From contig JAHFST010000007.1 of assembly GCA_023265625.1 (NCBI GenBank), positions 98,739-162,738 on the forward strand: DNA of 64,000 nt, given 5' to 3'. The first letter of the stretch is position 1; each line of letters starts with the position of its first letter. This document shows, piece after piece, positions 52,156-60,671 of the stretch. Position numbers and translations under genes: made by a program. The notes under the pieces are model-generated. The model made no database searches. It was not told the DNA's origin and was given only the letters and a program-made list of their open reading frames with translations. Source of the stretch: Deltaproteobacteria bacterium. Lineage in GTDB: Bacteria; UBA10199; JACPAL01; JAHFST01.

Positions 52156-53328
52156 CTATTTTTTACGCACAACTACGTAGAGATGGCCATAAGGAAGAAT
52201 GGCTTGATCAATCGGATGCTCATAAATGGGCTGAGATCCATGACCAAACTTTCCGATGGCATGGGTGGGTCGTCCTTTTCTATTCACTCGTGAGACGACG
52301 CCCATATGTGGAGAGGCGAGCGATGGTGGTATGATTTGATCAAATTGGCCACTTTGTGGAGTTGACAGAATACTCGCTTCCGACCAATCTGATGGCGGGT
52401 CTATCTTTAAATAAACGACAACGTCTCCTTTTTTAGCGGGGTCGTGTTCCAAATCAACGATCCTATAATTTTTGTTAATGATCTCGATGTTCTCGTCTAA
52501 ATATTCGTTGTTTCTTGATGGAATATCTGGTTCCCATTTGGGGCTGTCAGAAAGAGCGAACGTATAACATTCCTTATCTGTCCTTCGATTAGTTACACGA
52601 GGGTCGGTTTTTTTAAGAACGATATAGCCTAATGCGGCTTGTTCTTGACAGGGGACATCTTTCATTTTCTTTTCACCATTATTCATATAAAGACGCATAG
52701 TTCTGCCGTTTCCTAAACGGTAGTCAACTCCTTGAGCCGATCCACTGTAACCTTGTTGTAGAAAAAGAAGAGGTGAGACCGCTGTGCTAAGCCCGGCCAG
52801 ATCTGCAAATCTTGTAATTGAAAAGAGGACTTTTTTTTCATCTTCATCGATTTGTCCATCGGCTAAAACGGCTGACTCAACCTGCCGATAGATTTGCAAT
52901 ATCGTCTCGTCATCTTTGCCCCCTCCACGAATGCTTGGATCTTCGCCTGAACCATGACGATTAAAAGCCTCCACACTCAAAAACGTTGCGAAAGAGGCGA
53001 TCGCCATTAAATGGTCAAGTCTAGCACTGTCCATGCTACATACAGTCGAGGTGTTCAAAAAAGTCTTTTGACGTTTTAACGATTCCTGCAGTTGGGCGAG
53101 ACGGTTACCAACTTGATAATAATGCTCCACGCTATTGCAACCATTACCAGTGTGAACGCTACCTGTGTAATAATCAAGTTGATCCAACCAGGTTTGGATT
53201 GTTGGCGAATCAACCTTCGAGGCAGAAATAGTCCCCTCCAATTCGGCTGTTGAACCGCCAACCATAGAGAATGCTAGTTCACACGCAGGATCCGCTGCAG
53301 ATGGCTTTATGCAAAGATTGTTATCCAT
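52156..53328 (-). CDS. Unknown protein with candidate papain-like and TerB-like parts
   Basis: A 390-residue protein, not recognised as a whole. A middle segment VLADGQIDEDEKKVLFSI (about 154-171) resembles the TerB-type ADGxxxxxE pattern. The C-terminal part shows the order expected of NlpC/P60-like cysteine peptidases: DKECYTFAL (Cys254), GDVVVYLKID (301-310), PHMGVVSRV (His341) and THAIGKFG (His356). These would form a Cys-His site acting on peptide or amide bonds. There is no signal peptide. It is inserted between two decayed pieces of the vapBC/radical-SAM segment. Confidence 0.55.
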   Translation of the reverse strand: MDNNLCIKPSAADPACELAFSMVGGSTAELEGTISASKVDSPTIQTWLDQLDYYTGSVHTGNGCNSVEHYYQVGNRLAQLQESLKRQKTFLNTSTVCSMDSARLDHLMAIASFATFLSVEAFNRHGSGEDPSIRGGGKDDETILQIYRQVESAVLADGQIDEDEKKVLFSITRFADLAGLSTAVSPLLFLQQGYSGSAQGVDYRLGNGRTMRLYMNNGEKKMKDVPCQEQAALGYIVLKKTDPRVTNRRTDKECYTFALSDSPKWEPDIPSRNNEYLDENIEIINKNYRIVDLEHDPAKKGDVVVYLKIDPPSDWSEASILSTPQSGQFDQIIPPSLASPHMGVVSRVNRKGRPTHAIGKFGHGSQPIYEHPIDQAILPYGHLYVVVRKK

Positions 53329-53497
53329 ATCAACGTATGGATATTATCGGTTCAAAAGCAGGTAGAGTTGCGTCACCCGAATTTTCACTTGGTTATTCTG
53401 AAGTGTTTTTGAGGGGTTATCGGAAAAATATCCTTTATTTTTTCTCCTGCTGGACGATTTTTTGTCCGAAAATGTCGGGTAGATTGCGGAATTTAGG

Positions 53498-53967
53498 ACC
53501 AAGGCTGGACCAACGACTCGGCGGAGTGTTGCAGGTGTTTTTGAATCTCCCGCCAGGTGCCTTCCAGGATGGTCTTTTTTTCGACGCGGTAATGCAGGTA
53601 ATAAGGCACCACGCAGCCGCAGCGGTCGCAGTCGGCCTTGGGGCCGAGCATGCATTTTTCTTTGACTTGGCCGGTGGTGGTGAGGGAGTGGCCTTTGATC
53701 TCGAAGATGCAATGGTCGGTGGGGAGCCCCTCGATCGGGCCCGTTTGGCGTCGCATCTTTTCATGGGCCTATTCGTTGCCGTCGACGGAGACATGGAAGT
53801 AGGTCTCGGGCCAGTCGGGGAGCGGCATGGTGCCGTTGGTGACGATCAAATTGTGCAGGAAATGTTTTTTACACCGCTCGATGATTCCCTTCTTGAGCAA
53901 GGGCTCGCCGCCGACACAGGTGCAGCTGTGCAGAAATTTGGATTTCTTCTTGAGCGCCAGGATGCGG
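53498..53967 (-). pseudogene. Degraded copy of the radical SAM gene
   Basis: This stretch is nearly identical to 58815-59580, which encodes the C-terminal and middle parts of the intact radical SAM protein. Two blocks are missing (corresponding to about 59037-59180 and 59195-59350), and the 5' part encoding the CxxxCxxC motif is absent. The right end joins a short fragment resembling the vapC gene near 57967 (53966-53990). It cannot encode a working radical SAM enzyme. Confidence 0.8.
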
Positions 53968-54019
53968 AGCGCCGTGGCGTAAATGTGAGCACGGTATAGT
54001 AGCGCAACCGTGTTTACCC

Positions 54020-57000
54020 TTACCGTTGTGGCAGGGGGACCCTAGACGGAGGCGGTACTCTTTGAGGGGCTATTTTCGTGCACTTGGCGACTTTCGTGTT
54101 TAAAATGCCTGTGCAGACGCCCTTGGCGTTGTACTGATCATTCGTGGTGCAGACGTTGTTGTCGTTACACTTTTGTCCCTCTTGTCCCTCTTTCTTAGCG
54201 GCACCAGCTCCCGGAGCTACCATCGAATACTCACCCACGCATTTTCCGTCGGCGGTATATTTGTCGTTGGAGGTGGCAATGTTGCCATCGTTACAGGGGC
54301 TCCCTTCTTTGAGACAGGCGCTGAAATCAAGCTCATTGCATTTGGGGCCGCACTTGATGTTGCCTCCAAAGTAGACGCTTGAGTTGTAGGCCTTACAACT
54401 GTCCGATGACAGGTTCTTGAATAACTTCCCGTCGCACAATTCATCCCCTTCCAATTGGCCGCTGTCACATTGTGCGGAAGGGGCCCATTTCACACAGTTG
54501 CTAAAGTCGAAACTTAGGCAGTTGACACATTTGGCGGTTCCAGAGGCCCATGAAGCGTTACTGTATTGGTTACAAGCCACATCTCCGTCACACTTTTCTC
54601 CGGAATCCACTTGTTTGTTGCCACAGAAGAAGATCCCGGCACATTTACCGGAGGCATCATACTTGTCATCCTTGGTCGCTGCGTTCTTGTCGTCGCAGGG
54701 CTTTCCGACGATGGACACCCCTTGACACTTGAAGTCGGCACCGCATTTGTCGCCATTGGTCAGCGGGTTGCCGTCATCGCAGGCTTGGTTCGTCCAAGGA
54801 TACGGGATGCATTGGCCGGCCGCGTCGTATTTTCCTTTGGGGTAAGTGCATTTATCGGGACTCGTTAGCGGACACGGCTTACCAACCAAAGATTCCCCCT
54901 TGCAGGAAGCATCGGGTTGGCACTTGTCGTTACCCGTTGCGACATTTTTATCGTCACAACTTGCACCCGTGCTTGGTACTCCCAAACACTTTTCAGCCGT
55001 GTCGTATTTATCCTTCTGGGTGCATGAATTTCCATCGTCGCACGCTTGACCTACCTTGGTGGGCGTTCCCACGCATTCCCCCGAGGTGCTGTATTTAGCA
55101 TCCTTCGTGGTTGGAGTACCGGCGTTGCAAGAATCACCGGCCTTTTTGCACTTATCTTTTCCCGTGATTTTGCAATCCTGACTACAGGCCACCCACTCCT
55201 GATTAACATAGCCGGCATCCAGTTGATTGCACTGTCGCTGCCAACTTTTTGCGCCGCCCGCGACGGGCTCATAGTGTTCGCATTCTTCACCTTGTTCCAC
55301 CTGCATGTCGCCACACTTTGGCCCTTGGTCGATGACAATGCATTTCCCATTCTCATCCATCGTCCCATTCTTCCCATTGGCGTCCTTGCACACCTTCCCC
55401 GTGAAGACGCATCCGTTCCAATCGAGTTTACAAGCGGTGCACTTCGGGTTGCCAGAATAAGTTCCATAGTTACTGTACTTCTTGCTGCTGTCGCCACACC
55501 AGGCACCGTTCAGGTTGGTTCCGTCGCACTCCTCGCCGGTGTCCACTTGCTTGCCGTCACAGGCAGGTTTTTCGCCGCTGCCCCCGGTGGAGGTGCCTCC
55601 GGTCGAGGAGCCCCCTGTAGATCCACTCGTGGTTCCGCTCCCCGCCGTCGCGTCTCCAGCCGTGCTGCTTCCTCCGGATGTTTCTCCAGAATTGTTATCA
55701 GTCGTTTTGTCTTCCAGGCCATCGGGACATTGCACCTGGAACCTTGGAATCCAAGAGGAACTATCGAAGGTGAAGGACTTGATCAGAGCTGCCTTGCCGC
55801 TGGAAAGGTCGATCTTTTGGATCTCACTCTGTTTGTTAGAACTGTTGTAATCAATGGCAACCAAGCTGGTTTTAACAGCGGCCATGCCCTGTGGAGAGAC
55901 TTCCAGTTGAGGTGCCGCAGCCAGCTCGCCCGAGTCTAATTTTAGTGAATAGAGGGTATTGGATGAGGAAACATCGTAGACCGAATTATTGCCGGAATCG
56001 TAGGAGAATGTCAGGGGTTTATGATAACCGGTGTCGAAGGTGAAGGATTTCACCAAGGTCGCCGTGCCGTCAGCCGGGTTGATCTTGTGTACTTCATTCT
56101 GTTTTGTTGTCTCATTGAAAGAAATAGCGACCAAATCATTCTTGCCTAGAATCATTGCCTGAGGGGAGATCTGAATCTTCGGTCCGGTTGATAATTCTCC
56201 GGAATTCAAATTCAGGGAGTAAAGGGTCTTTGACGAAGAAACGACGTAGATGGCGTTTTTACCGGGATCATATAAGAACGTTTCCGGCAGGTAATAGCCA
56301 CTGTCAAAGGGGAACGATTTGACCAAAGTCACCTGGCCATCCGCCAGGCCGATCTTATGGATTTCGTTCTGCTTGCTTGTTGCATTGTAAGAAATGGTGA
56401 TCGCAAAATCACCGGAGAATAGAACCCGCTGCACGGTCGATTGGAGGTTCCATTTGGGATAAACGACCAGTACCCCTGTCTTCAGATTAATGGAATGCAG
56501 GGCGTAGGAGCTGCTCAGGGCCAAGGCGCGGCACTCCCATTTTTCGGGCTCAACCGGCTTTGCCGGCTCACAACCCGGTTCGGATCCGTCACACTTGACC
56601 CCGGTCGCGTTCAGTGCTTGGTCCAGGTCCGACTTGTAGGCGACGAACTTCTTCTTCCAATCGGCCGCCAAGGCCGTGTCTTCCCATCCTTCTGCGATGG
56701 ACTCCATCTGCTTGAGGCCGTCGATCGCCAGCTTGGCTAGCTCCGCATCGCTCTTGTTGGCCAGGCTTTTTTGGATCTCGTCGATTTTTTGTTGGAAGAA
56801 ATCGAGCTGGTTCTTGTCCGGGATCTCCTGGAGCATATTTTTTAGTTCCAGGACGGCCGTCTTGACCTGCTTCTCGAATTTGGTCCCCTTGAGTTTGGTC
56901 AAATTGACGATCGTGTCCTGGATGATCAGGTCCGATTGGGACTGGATGTAGGCCAGGATATCCTCGGGTTTTTTGTCACCGATGAGTTTTTTAAGCTGTT

Positions 57001-57703
57001 TCAGTTTGCACAGGGTGAAGCCCGCGGCGTCCAAGTCGTTCAGGTCTTTGACCAAATCGATCACGAACCCGAGTTTGTCCTTGAGATACGCGGCCTGGGC
57101 CGGGTCCTCGAGCTTGTCCAGCAGGCCTTTGATATTTTCCAGCTCGGAGGTGGCGTCTGTCAGGATCTTGGTGAGGTCGACCGCCTGCACGTCTGAAATG
57201 GCCCCATTGACCGCCTCCAGAAGCTTGTCCTTTATCTCCTGCGGGGCATTCAGACCATCGACCATTTTTTTGAGTTCGTTCAGCTTGTCCTGAGCATGGG
57301 TCAAAGGGTTGATCGATTCCACGTCGAAGTTGAGTACCGCCTTCACCTCACCCAGGACCTCCGTGAAATTCTTATTGAGGGTCTCCTCCAGTGCGGTTCC
57401 CTGAACCTGATCGAGGGCGTTTTGCACGTCTTCGAGCTTGCACTGGATTTCCTTTCCCAAGGGGTTGAGCTCGTTCACCTTATCCAGCACCGCCCCGGAA
57501 GAGCAGACCAATTCGTCGATCGATTTGCCCGTCGAATTTTCATACTCCTTAATTTTGTCTTCAATTTTTGCCTCTATCTTTTCCTTGAGTTTGGCCTTGG
57601 CATCCTCGATGGCGTTATGGATCACCTCGCTGAGACAGCCGCTTTGTAACAGCCAAGTGAACATCAAAGTCGGAATGAGAAGCAGGAGTTTTCGGATGCG
57701 CAT
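54020..57703 (-). CDS. Very large Cys-rich lipoprotein with coiled coil and propeller-like region
   Basis: A 1227-residue protein from ATG 57703. The signal peptide MRIRKLLLLIPTLMFTWLLQ ends in SGC (Cys23), so it is probably a lipoprotein, though Gln at -3 is unusual. Residues 25-370 are Lys/Glu/Leu-rich and predicted coiled coil. The next 280 residues contain three or more repeats of a beta-propeller-like unit (SLNLNSGEL, VHKINPADGTATLVKSFTFD). A Gly/Ser/Thr linker follows, then about 450 residues of Cys-rich units (CDDGNSCTQKDKYD, then CxG...). The Cys units resemble Myxococcus-type and DUF4215 repeats of surface proteins. It is likely exported and surface-exposed, perhaps an adhesin or scaffold. 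Confidence 0.85.
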   Translation of the reverse strand: MRIRKLLLLIPTLMFTWLLQSGCLSEVIHNAIEDAKAKLKEKIEAKIEDKIKEYENSTGKSIDELVCSSGAVLDKVNELNPLGKEIQCKLEDVQNALDQVQGTALEETLNKNFTEVLGEVKAVLNFDVESINPLTHAQDKLNELKKMVDGLNAPQEIKDKLLEAVNGAISDVQAVDLTKILTDATSELENIKGLLDKLEDPAQAAYLKDKLGFVIDLVKDLNDLDAAGFTLCKLKQLKKLIGDKKPEDILAYIQSQSDLIIQDTIVNLTKLKGTKFEKQVKTAVLELKNMLQEIPDKNQLDFFQQKIDEIQKSLANKSDAELAKLAIDGLKQMESIAEGWEDTALAADWKKKFVAYKSDLDQALNATGVKCDGSEPGCEPAKPVEPEKWECRALALSSSYALHSINLKTGVLVVYPKWNLQSTVQRVLFSGDFAITISYNATSKQNEIHKIGLADGQVTLVKSFPFDSGYYLPETFLYDPGKNAIYVVSSSKTLYSLNLNSGELSTGPKIQISPQAMILGKNDLVAISFNETTKQNEVHKINPADGTATLVKSFTFDTGYHKPLTFSYDSGNNSVYDVSSSNTLYSLKLDSGELAAAPQLEVSPQGMAAVKTSLVAIDYNSSNKQSEIQKIDLSSGKAALIKSFTFDSSSWIPRFQVQCPDGLEDKTTDNNSGETSGGSSTAGDATAGSGTTSGSTGGSSTGGTSTGGSGEKPACDGKQVDTGEECDGTNLNGAWCGDSSKKYSNYGTYSGNPKCTACKLDWNGCVFTGKVCKDANGKNGTMDENGKCIVIDQGPKCGDMQVEQGEECEHYEPVAGGAKSWQRQCNQLDAGYVNQEWVACSQDCKITGKDKCKKAGDSCNAGTPTTKDAKYSTSGECVGTPTKVGQACDDGNSCTQKDKYDTAEKCLGVPSTGASCDDKNVATGNDKCQPDASCKGESLVGKPCPLTSPDKCTYPKGKYDAAGQCIPYPWTNQACDDGNPLTNGDKCGADFKCQGVSIVGKPCDDKNAATKDDKYDASGKCAGIFFCGNKQVDSGEKCDGDVACNQYSNASWASGTAKCVNCLSFDFSNCVKWAPSAQCDSGQLEGDELCDGKLFKNLSSDSCKAYNSSVYFGGNIKCGPKCNELDFSACLKEGSPCNDGNIATSNDKYTADGKCVGEYSMVAPGAGAAKKEGQEGQKCNDNNVCTTNDQYNAKGVCTGILNTKVAKCTKIAPQRVPPPSRVPLPQR

Positions 57704-57892
57704 AAGATCCCCTTTCGGTTTGGAGATCATACAAAGCAATTGTTATGCCAATACCCCCCCTCTTGATTTTACTTAAGTACCTAAAAATAATGGTTATTTT
57801 TAGAACTCCGCGGTGGAGAATGAGGGAAAAACGACAAAATTTATCAAAACGATAATCGGAAATGTTGGTTTTTTGACACTGAGTTTTCTCCC
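57704..57892. other. Intergenic region, no gene seen
   Basis: About 190 AT-rich bases between the large lipoprotein start and the vapC stop. It should hold the lipoprotein promoter on the minus strand. I recognised no clear -35/-10 pair or operator. Confidence 0.4.
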
Positions 57893-58258
57893 TTACTCAA
57901 TCACCCGGCAGTGCGGCAGCAATCGGAAATCGTTGTCGCAGGTGATGACCTCGGCCTGGTGGTTGAGGGCCGTGGCGTAGATGACGGCATCGGCGGTGCC
58001 GAGTTTGTGCTTCAGGCTGAGTTCAGCCGCGTAGAGTGAGAGCTCGCTATCGAGCGGTACCACCTTCATCTCTTCCAATTGGGTGACTGCCAGGAGGGCC
58101 TCTTCTGCATCAATTTTTTTGATCAACTGGCGATACACCTCGTAGAGGACCACCGTGGGGACCACAACCTCTTCCTGGCTGATGATTTCATCAATCTTAT
58201 CGGCGTGCCGGCCATCGGTCAGCAGCTCGATCCAGCAGGAGGAGTCGACGAGCGTCAT
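57893..58258 (-). CDS. VapC-type PIN toxin
   Basis: A 121-residue PIN protein. MTLVDSSCWIELLTDGRHAD gives the first Asp, VPTVVLYEVYRQLIKK the Glu, LGTADAVIYATAL the third acid and VITCDNDFRLLPHCR the last. It overlaps the AbrB-type antitoxin gene by four bases. Expected activity is RNA cleavage. Pieces of near-identical sequence occur at 52034-52141 and 53966-53990, showing that this module was copied within the neighbourhood and that the other copy decayed. Confidence 0.85.
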   Translation of the reverse strand: MTLVDSSCWIELLTDGRHADKIDEIISQEEVVVPTVVLYEVYRQLIKKIDAEEALLAVTQLEEMKVVPLDSELSLYAAELSLKHKLGTADAVIYATALNHQAEVITCDNDFRLLPHCRVIE

Positions 58259-58530
58259 AGGGATCGGGTGGACTTGTCGCGCAGGTCGACCGTGTCAATC
58301 CCGCGGCCTTGCAACAGGCCCTTCAATTTTTTGGGAGGGAGGATCGGGACCAGATGGATAATCCCGGCCCGTTCGAAGATGATCAACTTTTGCCCCGGCT
58401 TCACCGAAATTTTTTCCCGAACTTCTTTGGGAATGCAAAATTCAGAAGGCAGTATGTCATTGGTCGTTACATTGCTGACTTTTGCTGTGTGGAAAAGAAA
58501 ATAGTGATTGAGTTGGATGGAGGGGGACAT
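58255..58530 (-). CDS. AbrB-type antitoxin with replaced N-terminus
   Basis: About 91 residues from ATG 58530, where GGAGAGG lies six bases upstream. The AbrB core IPKEVREKISVKPGQKLIIF is intact, followed by a C-terminal part (PKKLKGLLQGRGIDTVDLRD) that likely contacts the PIN toxin. The residues before IPKEV (MSPSIQLNHYFLFHTAKVS and on) do not look like AbrB; they are antisense translation of a DUF559 endonuclease fragment on the other strand. The ghost copy at 52034-52141 keeps the expected start KYQVVIPKEVRE. So recombination replaced the promoter and first codons of this gene. Confidence 0.6.
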   Translation of the reverse strand: MSPSIQLNHYFLFHTAKVSNVTTNDILPSEFCIPKEVREKISVKPGQKLIIFERAGIIHLVPILPPKKLKGLLQGRGIDTVDLRDKSTRSL

Positions 58531-58785
58531 GGAGAACCTCTCCAGCAAGAGCAGGATCGACGCAGAGACGCATTTTTCATCCAAAGAGGGTGGCAGGTGA
58601 TGAGAATTTGGAATAGCGATGTTGACGACAACCTTGCTGGAGTCATGGAAGAGATTTGGCAGACCGTCAATGCTCCCTCTGTCACCTCCCCCTCACCCCA
58701 ACCCTCTCCCCAAAGGGAGAGGGAGCAAGACCCCATCACAAAAAATCTTCTTGCATCTTCTGGCCCAACCAGATGGCAGGATTAA
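58435..58785 (+). pseudogene. DUF559 endonuclease-like gene, 5' truncated
   Basis: The frame encodes AKFRRQYVIGRYIADFCCVE, then KKIVIELDGGGH and GWQVMRIWNSDVDDNLAGVM, the core of the DUF559 (Vsr-like) endonuclease family with the D and E/K-type active-site region. The 5' end of the gene is missing; the sequence runs backwards into the AbrB-type antitoxin gene at about 58434. The C-terminal tail (PSVTSPSPQPSPQREREQD) comes from a dispersed repeat. It is probably not functional, though its DNA now provides the antitoxin start on the other strand. Confidence 0.7.
58687..58723. repeat. CT-rich dispersed repeat fragment
   Basis: CCCTCACCCCAACCCTCTCC followed by CCAAAGGGAGAGGG forms a hairpin between CCCTCTCCC and GGGAGAGGG. 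The sequence belongs to a dispersed repeat that I recall seeing near DUF559-type genes and in many other genomes. It forms the 3' coding end of the truncated DUF559 frame. Confidence 0.6.
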
Positions 58786-58812
58786 CCGGTTAATTGCGGA
58801 TTTTTTTAATTC

Positions 58813-59796
58813 TCACCAAGGCTGGACCAACGACTCGGCGGAGTGTTGCAGATGCTTTTGAATCTCCCGCCAGGTGCCTTCCAGGATGGTTTTTTTTTCG
58901 ACGCGGTAATGCAGGTAGTAGGGCACCACACAGCCGCAGCGGTCGCAGTCGGCCTTGGGGCCGAGCATGCATTTTTCTTTGACTTGACCGGTGGTGGTGA
59001 GGGAGTGGCCTTTGGTCTCGAAGATGCAATGGTCGGTCACCTTTTTGGAATTCTCCGACTTCATCAGTTCCAGGACCCGCTCCGGCATGGCGATGAAGTC
59101 GCCGTATTTTTCCCGCTTGAGCCGGAGCAATTGGTCGATCACGGCATTGCGTGCCTCCCAGCCGATCCAGAGATTGTCGGGGAGACCTTCGATGGGGGTG
59201 TAGAAGTCGAACATGAAACCCTTGAGGTGGGTGGTGGTCGACCAATCCTCCAACACCTCCTCGATGGTGTGCTGATTGATCGAGGTGACGCACATCGCCG
59301 CGGTGACGTGGAGGTCCTTGCGGCTGCAATTTTTTTTCATGAGTTGATAAAGCCCCGTTTGGCGCCGCATCTTTTCATGGGCCTGTTCGTTGCCATCGAC
59401 GGAGACATGGAAGTAGGTCTCGGGCCAGTCGGGGAGCGGCATGGTGCCGTTGGTGACGATCAAATTGTGCAGGAAATGTTTTTTGCAGCGCTCGATGATC
59501 CCCTTCTTGAGCAAGGGCTCGCCGCCGACCCAGGTGCAGCTGTGCAGAAATCTGGATTTCTTCTTGAGCGCCAGGATGCGGGCCTCCCACGCCTCGGCGT
59601 CCATCACGCCTTCTTGTTCCTGTTCAAAGAAATAGCAGTGCTCGCAGCGCAGGTTGCATTGATCCGTCACGTCGACCGAGATGAAGGAGCCCTTGGGAAA
59701 CCCGACCGTCATGAAAAAAAGCTGCGGGATCAGGTGGTATTTGAAGAAGGGCTTGAGCTCGTGCGGCGCGCCCGCCTGGGGAGAATCGGTTGACAT
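58813..59796 (-). CDS. Radical SAM protein with C-terminal cysteine cluster
   Basis: A 327-residue protein. The radical SAM motif CNLRCEHCYFF (CxxxCxxC, residues about 47-54) binds the 4Fe-4S cluster, and WVGGEPLLKKG is the SAM-binding GGE. The C-terminal KCMLGPKADCDRCGCVVP provides further cysteines for an auxiliary cluster, as in HpnH-like and SPASM-related proteins. The substrate is not predictable; peptide modification and hopanoid-like side-chain synthesis are options in the broader family. A degraded partial copy lies at 53498-53967. Confidence 0.85.
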   Translation of the reverse strand: MSTDSPQAGAPHELKPFFKYHLIPQLFFMTVGFPKGSFISVDVTDQCNLRCEHCYFFEQEQEGVMDAEAWEARILALKKKSRFLHSCTWVGGEPLLKKGIIERCKKHFLHNLIVTNGTMPLPDWPETYFHVSVDGNEQAHEKMRRQTGLYQLMKKNCSRKDLHVTAAMCVTSINQHTIEEVLEDWSTTTHLKGFMFDFYTPIEGLPDNLWIGWEARNAVIDQLLRLKREKYGDFIAMPERVLELMKSENSKKVTDHCIFETKGHSLTTTGQVKEKCMLGPKADCDRCGCVVPYYLHYRVEKKTILEGTWREIQKHLQHSAESLVQPW

Positions 59797-59845
59797 GGAG
59801 GGATCGGTAACCTAGTTAGCTATCGATGGCAACCCCAATTCCCCC

Positions 59846-59907
59846 TGTAGGGGCAGACCCGTGTGTCTGCCCTAAAGAGAGGGCGAACACATGGGTTCGC
59901 CCCTACA
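59846..59907. repeat. REPIN-like element (copy A4)
   Basis: A 62-bp element with GTAGGGGC at the left and CCCCTAC at the right. The left hairpin is close to that of A1 (CAGACCC...GTCTG); the right hairpin is GGGCGAACACATGGGTTCGC with closing bases, as in 5766-5792. It lies upstream of, and overlaps, the 5' end of the gene at 59891. Confidence 0.85.
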
Positions 59908-60226
59908 ATTAATGATTGTCATAACCAACTACAACAGCGGCGAAGTACAAATCTCTGATGACCAGGGGCACCAGTTGATGTTGTCCCGAGAGCGCGCCAA
60001 CTCGCTCATCATGAGCGCCCGGATGCACACCATCGATGAATTTCTCCAGGCCTTGCCCGGGTTTATCACCGATGCGGACTTGTTGCGTGGCATTCAATCG
60101 GCCTTTGATCGGCCCACCTCCACCGAGCGCTGGAATGCCAAGGAAAAATTCGCCCGGTTGCGGACCTTGGTTCCGGGTTATGAATCCAAAGGAATGATTG
60201 AGGTAGTTGAAACCGTACAGCTTTAA
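59891..60226 (+). CDS. Small hypothetical protein whose start may lie in a REP element
   Basis: About 111 residues from ATG 59891, or 104 from ATG 59912. The first ATG is inside the REPIN-like element and is preceded by GAGAGGG seven bases upstream; the second has no Shine-Dalgarno. The protein is soluble, beginning MIVITNYNSGEVQISDDQ after the element-derived residues, and contains ARLRTLVPGYESKGMIEV near the end. It is not recognised. It ends eight bases before the stop of the convergent small lipoprotein gene. Confidence 0.5.
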   Translation: MGSPLQLMIVITNYNSGEVQISDDQGHQLMLSRERANSLIMSARMHTIDEFLQALPGFITDADLLRGIQSAFDRPTSTERWNAKEKFARLRTLVPGYESKGMIEVVETVQL

Positions 60227-60233
60227 GTCGATG

Positions 60234-60644
60234 TCAGTCATGCTCGCATGGCGCAGTGGTGCCGCCATCGGGGAGAAAAACGATTATGCCCGCATGGGAG
60301 TAAGGCTCACTTTTCTCCAGGAGAGCTCCATCCAGGTCGGTGATGTAAACAGCCTGCCGTGACCCGCCCTGCTCGCTACAGATAAACCGACAGACACCCA
60401 AGGAGAGGCTTTCTCTTAAGCGTTCTTCAGTACCGCCGAACAGGCAACCGTCAAAACAAGAGGTTTTAAAATCAGGACGGGCCGTTGCCTGCACCAGCTC
60501 TTTTAAACCTGTACAACGCTGTACGTACTGATCCAGGGACAGGGTTGCCGCGGTACTATCGCCACAACCGGCAAGGCCTTGAGTGGCACAAAACCCCACC
60601 GCCGCAGTGCTCCACGAGGCAAGTCTTCCAAGGAATCGATTCAT
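60234..60644 (-). CDS. Small lipoprotein, unknown
   Basis: A 136-residue protein from ATG 60644 (MNRFLGRLASWSTAAVGFCA), with a lipobox-like GLAGC near residue 27. The mature part has several Cys residues (CTGLKEL, CFDGCLFGG, CRFICSEQGG, CEHD), suggesting disulfides in the periplasm. The family is not recognised. It is downstream of the HAD gene on the same strand with a 27-base gap, so the two may form an operon. Confidence 0.65.
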   Translation of the reverse strand: MNRFLGRLASWSTAAVGFCATQGLAGCGDSTAATLSLDQYVQRCTGLKELVQATARPDFKTSCFDGCLFGGTEERLRESLSLGVCRFICSEQGGSRQAVYITDLDGALLEKSEPYSHAGIIVFLPDGGTTAPCEHD

Positions 60645-60671
60645 CCAAATCATATAATTTTGCCCTCACGA

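Noticed and set aside
58843..59793. 316-codon plus-strand frame opposite the radical SAM gene
   Set aside because: The minus-strand protein has CxxxCxxC and other family motifs; the plus-strand frame is a mirror of it.
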